Shown here one piece after another: positions 7,003-9,306 of a stretch of DNA of 9,306 nucleotides; position 1 is the first letter of the stretch; every line of letters starts with the position of its first letter. A model generated the notes under the pieces. That model was not told the DNA's origin, made no database searches, and saw nothing but the letters and a program-made list of their open reading frames with translations. This DNA is from Thermoproteota archaeon (GTDB lineage Archaea > Thermoproteota > Bathyarchaeia > Bathyarchaeales > Bathycorpusculaceae): NCBI GenBank assembly GCA_012511995.1, contig JAAZFA010000283.1, forward strand, positions 1 through 9,306, in the 5' to 3' direction. A program made the position numbers and the translations under genes.

Positions 7003-7952
7003 TAATAGAAATAAGTGAACATGGGAGTGCCTTGAAAAGGAGTCATGAATGCTTTATCATTCAGACACCCATTAATAAGACCGAGATTCCCGCAGAAAAA
7101 GTGGATGCTATTATAGTAACGGCTAATGCATTAGTTAGTACCCAAGCAGTTGCTCTATGCTTGGAGAAGAATATTCAACTTGTCCTAGCTAACTGGGCGG
7201 GTAAGCCGTTTGGCAGATTCTGGGTAAGTACACCGGGCAGAGCAACAGAGGTCAGACGCAGACAATACTTGCATCAAGATACAGCTTTGGCATTTGCAGT
7301 TTCCAAAGACATTGTAGCATGTAAACTTAGAGCGCAAAGAAAACTTCTGGTAGACTTAAAAGATAACCGTAAAGAACCTAATCCAACGATAAGAAAATCA
7401 ATCAAAGCTATCACTAAATCCCTACAGAGCCTAAACAGTCTTCAATATTTACCTTCTTTTAAGCAAACACTTTTGGGTATTGAAGGGTTTGCCGCTGCCG
7501 AGTATTTCTCAGCTATCTCCTCTGTGTTACCTAAAAAGTATAGGTTCAAAGAAAGAAGTAGACAGCCTGCTCATGACAAATTTAATGCCGTGCTTAATTA
7601 CGTTTATGGGATCACTTATTCGACTGTTGAGAAGGTTGTTATTCTAAGCGGTTTAGACCCCAATGCAGGGATATACCATGCTGATTCTTATGGTAAGCCG
7701 ACTCTGGTTTTTGATCTAATAGAGTTGTTTAGGGCTAAAGTTGATCGTATTGCAGTGAAACTGTTTACTAAAAAATACGTTAAGGACTCTTGGTTTACAT
7801 CCCAAGAGGAGGCACCCTTAGGGGTGTTTCTATCAAAAGAAGGTCGTAAAGCCGTGATTACTGCTTACATGCAGGATGCAAATAGGGTTGTTGAGAAGGA
7901 AAGTTGGCAATACTGTAGAAAAATAATTAAAAATTTTGAGGCGAAGAATTGA
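6999..7952 (+). CDS. cas1: Cas1 spacer integrase
   Basis: This 317-residue protein is the integrase that, with Cas2, inserts new spacers at the leader end of the array. The catalytic positions are in place: E162 in LLGIEGFAAAEYF, H227 in GIYHADSYGKP, and D239/E242 in VFDLIELFR, together the metal-binding triad of Cas1. The N-terminal beta domain is represented by residues 1-75 (IIVTANALVSTQAVALCLEK, ANWAGKPFGRFW) and the helical catalytic domain by the rest. Length is normal (300-340). ATG 6999 overlaps the cas6 stop as ATGA, with AAGGCGAG at 6987-6994 as ribosome site. The TGA overlaps the TTG of cas2. Nothing suggests loss of function, so adaptation should be intact even if cas3 is broken. 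Confidence 0.97.
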   Translation: MIIEISEHGSALKRSHECFIIQTPINKTEIPAEKVDAIIVTANALVSTQAVALCLEKNIQLVLANWAGKPFGRFWVSTPGRATEVRRRQYLHQDTALAFAVSKDIVACKLRAQRKLLVDLKDNRKEPNPTIRKSIKAITKSLQSLNSLQYLPSFKQTLLGIEGFAAAEYFSAISSVLPKKYRFKERSRQPAHDKFNAVLNYVYGITYSTVEKVVILSGLDPNAGIYHADSYGKPTLVFDLIELFRAKVDRIAVKLFTKKYVKDSWFTSQEEAPLGVFLSKEGRKAVITAYMQDANRVVEKESWQYCRKIIKNFEAKN

Positions 7953-8245
7953 AGAAGAGCATGTATTATGCAGTATACGATATTTCCGATAACCAAACTC
8001 GTAGTCGTACCATTCAAGCTCTTAAAAATGTAGGTTTTGTTCGCATACAGAAAAGCGTTTTCTGTGGTTCTTTAGCTTCTCAGCAGAAAAAAGATTTGAT
8101 TGAAGATCTTAAGCGAATAACTATGGAAAACGAGTCTGTATATCTGATTTTAGCCTGCCAGAAATGCTTCGGGAAAGTCAGCATTATCGGTCATGGATTT
8201 AATAAGGAATACGTGGCTAATGACTTGGAGAGTATGGTTCTTTGA
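7949..8245 (+). CDS. cas2: Cas2, structural partner of Cas1 in spacer integration
   Basis: This 98-residue ferredoxin-fold protein forms the dimeric bridge between two Cas1 dimers in the adaptation complex. It opens with YYAVYDISDNQTR (residues 6-18), where the strand ending in D11 is the Cas2 hallmark (the conserved Asp of the metal site). Next is VRIQKSVFCGSL, the second conserved strand-turn, and VYLILACQKCF. Length is typical (85-105). TTG 7949 overlaps the cas1 stop (TTGA). GAGG at 7938-7941, seven bases upstream, supports this start over ATG 7961, which would be 19 bases from the same site and would trim four residues. The TGA overlaps the cas4 start, again as TTGA. Confidence 0.95.
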   Translation: MKKSMYYAVYDISDNQTRSRTIQALKNVGFVRIQKSVFCGSLASQQKKDLIEDLKRITMENESVYLILACQKCFGKVSIIGHGFNKEYVANDLESMVL

Positions 8246-8811
8246 GCAACTGTCTCTCTGTAACCAATGCAGTAGAGCATGCGTTTTGCCCAAGGTTTAC
8301 ATACTTTCAGTTGGTCCTTGGCATCGAGCAAAGAGAAGGCAAACGAGGTACTGTCCAATCTGGTCGTGCTTACCATAATCGACACTCAACTACTAACAAA
8401 ACGTACAAAATAAAACGATTAGATGGTATCAAACGGATAGAGTTAATCCTTTACTCGAAAAAGTATTCCTTTTCTGGGAAAATTGATGAGGCTATTGAGG
8501 CAGAAGATCAAATTTTGTTAATAGAACGAAAATACACTGATTATGTAGTCATAGGGTCTACCCTAAAAACCCAACTGGGGTTGCTGGCTATTTTGGCGGA
8601 AGAAAACACTGGAAAGAAAGTCAATCAAGCTATTGTAGTTTTTGATAAAACTGAACGCGTAGAAGTTATAGTCAATGTCACTAAAGAAATTAAGCAAAAA
8701 GCGCTTCTGATGCTCAAAAAAACAAACCATACAATATCGACAGGTAGCATGCCCCATTCTAGTCATGACAACCGATGTTTAAACTGTTGTTATAGGAAAA
8801 TCTGTCCTTGA
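8242..8811 (+). CDS. cas4: Cas4 RecB-like iron-sulfur nuclease of the adaptation module
   Basis: Cas4 trims pre-spacers and helps set PAM choice and spacer orientation with Cas1-Cas2. The 189-residue protein shows the cluster cysteines: C16 in the N-terminal HAFCPRFTYF, and C179, C182 or C183, and C188 in the C-terminal CLNCCYRKIC. Four of these would hold a 4Fe-4S cluster. The RecB nuclease core reads H45, D82 (GKIDEA), E95 and K97 (LLIERKYTD), and a QLGLLAIL motif at 111-118 matching the QxxxY-type helix, although the usual Tyr is absent. Length is normal for Cas4. TTG 8242 overlaps the cas2 stop (TTGA), with GGAG about 11 bases upstream. It is the last gene of the operon. More often cas4 lies before cas1. 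Confidence 0.93.
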   Translation: MSNCLSVTNAVEHAFCPRFTYFQLVLGIEQREGKRGTVQSGRAYHNRHSTTNKTYKIKRLDGIKRIELILYSKKYSFSGKIDEAIEAEDQILLIERKYTDYVVIGSTLKTQLGLLAILAEENTGKKVNQAIVVFDKTERVEVIVNVTKEIKQKALLMLKKTNHTISTGSMPHSSHDNRCLNCCYRKICP

Positions 8812-8841
8812 CCTCTGTAGTGTCTAAAATTTCATAGTGGG

Positions 8842-8847
8842 TTTTTT
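8842..8847 (+). terminator. Oligo-T run, possible end of the cas transcript
   Basis: Six T residues in a short TTTTTTATT context lie 30 nt after the cas4 stop with no strong hairpin before them. Archaeal RNA polymerase often terminates at such oligo-T tracts alone, so this may separate the cas operon from the array transcript. Evidence is position and composition only. Confidence 0.35.
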
Positions 8848-8872
8848 ATTGTAAGAAATAACAAGCCGTATC

Positions 8873-8880
8873 TTTATAAA
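8873..8880 (+). promoter_or_regulatory. TATA-like box of the array promoter
   Basis: TTTATAAA is a near-consensus archaeal TATA box. A start 25-30 nt downstream would fall near 8902-8908 and give about 65-70 nt of leader RNA before the first repeat. A second AT-rich element at 8956-8965 would place the start inside repeat 1 and is less likely. Confidence 0.4.
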
Positions 8881-8971
8881 GGTGTAAATAATCAATTAAT
8901 AACGGTATCATACCTCTAAAAACATACTCAAAAATGCCGTAAAATACGAAATAGGGCATAAAAATGTGGCT

Positions 8972-9305
8972 GTCCAAAAGGCTAATCCATCATAACAAGG
9001 ATTGAAACATGCTGCTAAAGCGGCGGTTGCGGCTAAGAATCCGCGTCCAAAAGGCTAATCCATCATAACAAGGATTGAAACTTTATGTTTTGTGGCTGTG
9101 TTGGTTACTGTTGCGGTGGTCCAAAAGGCTAATCCATCATAACAAGGATTGAAACCTGACGCTTGCTTGTCAGGGAGTTTGCATGCGCCATCCTGGTCCA
9201 GAAGGCTAAGCCATCATAACAAGGATTGAAACTTATAGACGGGTGTTTAAGCTTGTGACTTCGCCAAGGTCCAATAGGCTAATCCATCATAACAAGGATT
9301 GATAC
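8972..9305 (+). CRISPR. CRISPR array, five 37-nt repeats and four spacers visible
   Basis: Repeats lie at 8972-9008, 9045-9081, 9119-9155, 9196-9232 and 9269-9305. Spacers lie at 9009-9044 (36 nt), 9082-9118 (37), 9156-9195 (40) and 9233-9268 (36). The repeat begins GTCCAAAAGGCTAATCC and ends AACAAGGATTGAAAC; the last eight bases are the crRNA 5' tag typical of type I-A/I-B. Only a weak fold is possible: AATCC (repeat positions 13-17) with GGATT (28-32) around a 10-nt loop. Repeats 1-3 are identical. Repeat 4 has A6G and T15G, and repeat 5 has A7T and A35T, the latter inside the tag. Loss of identity to the right puts the leader on the left and transcription rightwards, the same strand as the cas genes. 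The window ends one base after repeat 5, so the array may continue. Confidence 0.98.
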
Positions 9306-9306
9306 C

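Larger units (their letters stand above)
8812..8971 (+). promoter_or_regulatory. CRISPR leader
   Basis: This is a 160-nt, strongly AT-rich, non-coding stretch between cas4 and the first repeat. It lies on the 5' side of the repeats as judged by the ATTGAAAC tag at the repeat 3' end, and the three repeats nearest to it are identical, as expected at the leader end. It holds the oligo-T run (8842-8847), a TATA-like box (8873-8880), a GGTAT-C-ATACC palindrome (8904-8914), and near the first repeat a set of nested repeats: AAAAATG at 8930-8936 and 8960-8966 exactly 30 nt apart, ATGCC/GGCAT inverted at 8934-8938 and 8955-8959, and CGTA-AAA-TACG at 8938-8948. These are candidate sites for integration of new spacers. 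Confidence 0.8.

Noticed and set aside
8193..8378. Open frame on the + strand across the cas2/cas4 junction, and minus-strand frames inside cas8b, cas7 and cas4
   Set aside because: All lie inside strongly supported cas genes in other phases and have no domain similarity or ribosome site.
8812..8971. A small RNA or tracr-like anti-repeat in the leader
   Set aside because: No stretch complementary to the repeat beyond a few bases was found, and type I systems do not need one.

Overview
This window holds a nearly complete type I CRISPR-Cas locus, closest to subtype I-B, all on the + strand. The order is cas8b, cas7, cas5, cas3, cas6, cas1, cas2, cas4, then a leader and the start of a CRISPR array. 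The sequence points to an archaeon of moderate to low GC. The evidence is TATA-like boxes placed for leaderless transcription, an oligo-T terminator candidate, a repeat ending in the ATTGAAAC tag common in archaeal type I arrays, and Cas8/Cas6 proteins of the I-B kind. I cannot name a lineage with confidence.

Layout. At 1-213 (minus) is the 5' part of a gene for a membrane-anchored or secreted protein, cut by the window edge. At 214-507 is a divergent intergenic region with an AT-rich box for each flanking gene and no convincing gene. From 508 to 8811 run eight tightly packed cas genes that look like one transcript. Most junctions overlap or touch: TTGA or ATGA at four of them, 19 nt at cas3/cas6, 1 nt between cas5 and cas3, and about 10 nt between cas8b and cas7. 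At 8812-8971 is an AT-rich leader with an oligo-T run and a TATA-like box. At 8972-9305 are five 37-nt repeats and four spacers of 36-40 nt, and the array may continue past the window.

How the parts work together. By family knowledge, Cas8b, Cas7 and Cas5 form the Cascade surveillance complex. Cas6 cuts the array transcript to leave an 8-nt 5' tag. Cas3 (HD nuclease plus SF2 helicase) is recruited to degrade targets. Cas1, Cas2 and Cas4 select and integrate new spacers at the leader end, which here is the left end of the array.

The main anomaly is an in-frame TGA at 5615-5617 inside cas3, between helicase motifs IV and V. The reading frame continues intact on both sides and all other Cas3 motifs are present. 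TGA is the ordinary stop of five other cas genes here, so a general reassignment of TGA is unlikely. Either cas3 carries a recent nonsense mutation, which would leave a locus able to adapt and bind but perhaps not degrade, or there is a base error or local readthrough. I found no unknown system; the locus is a recognisable CRISPR-Cas system with several unusual details.
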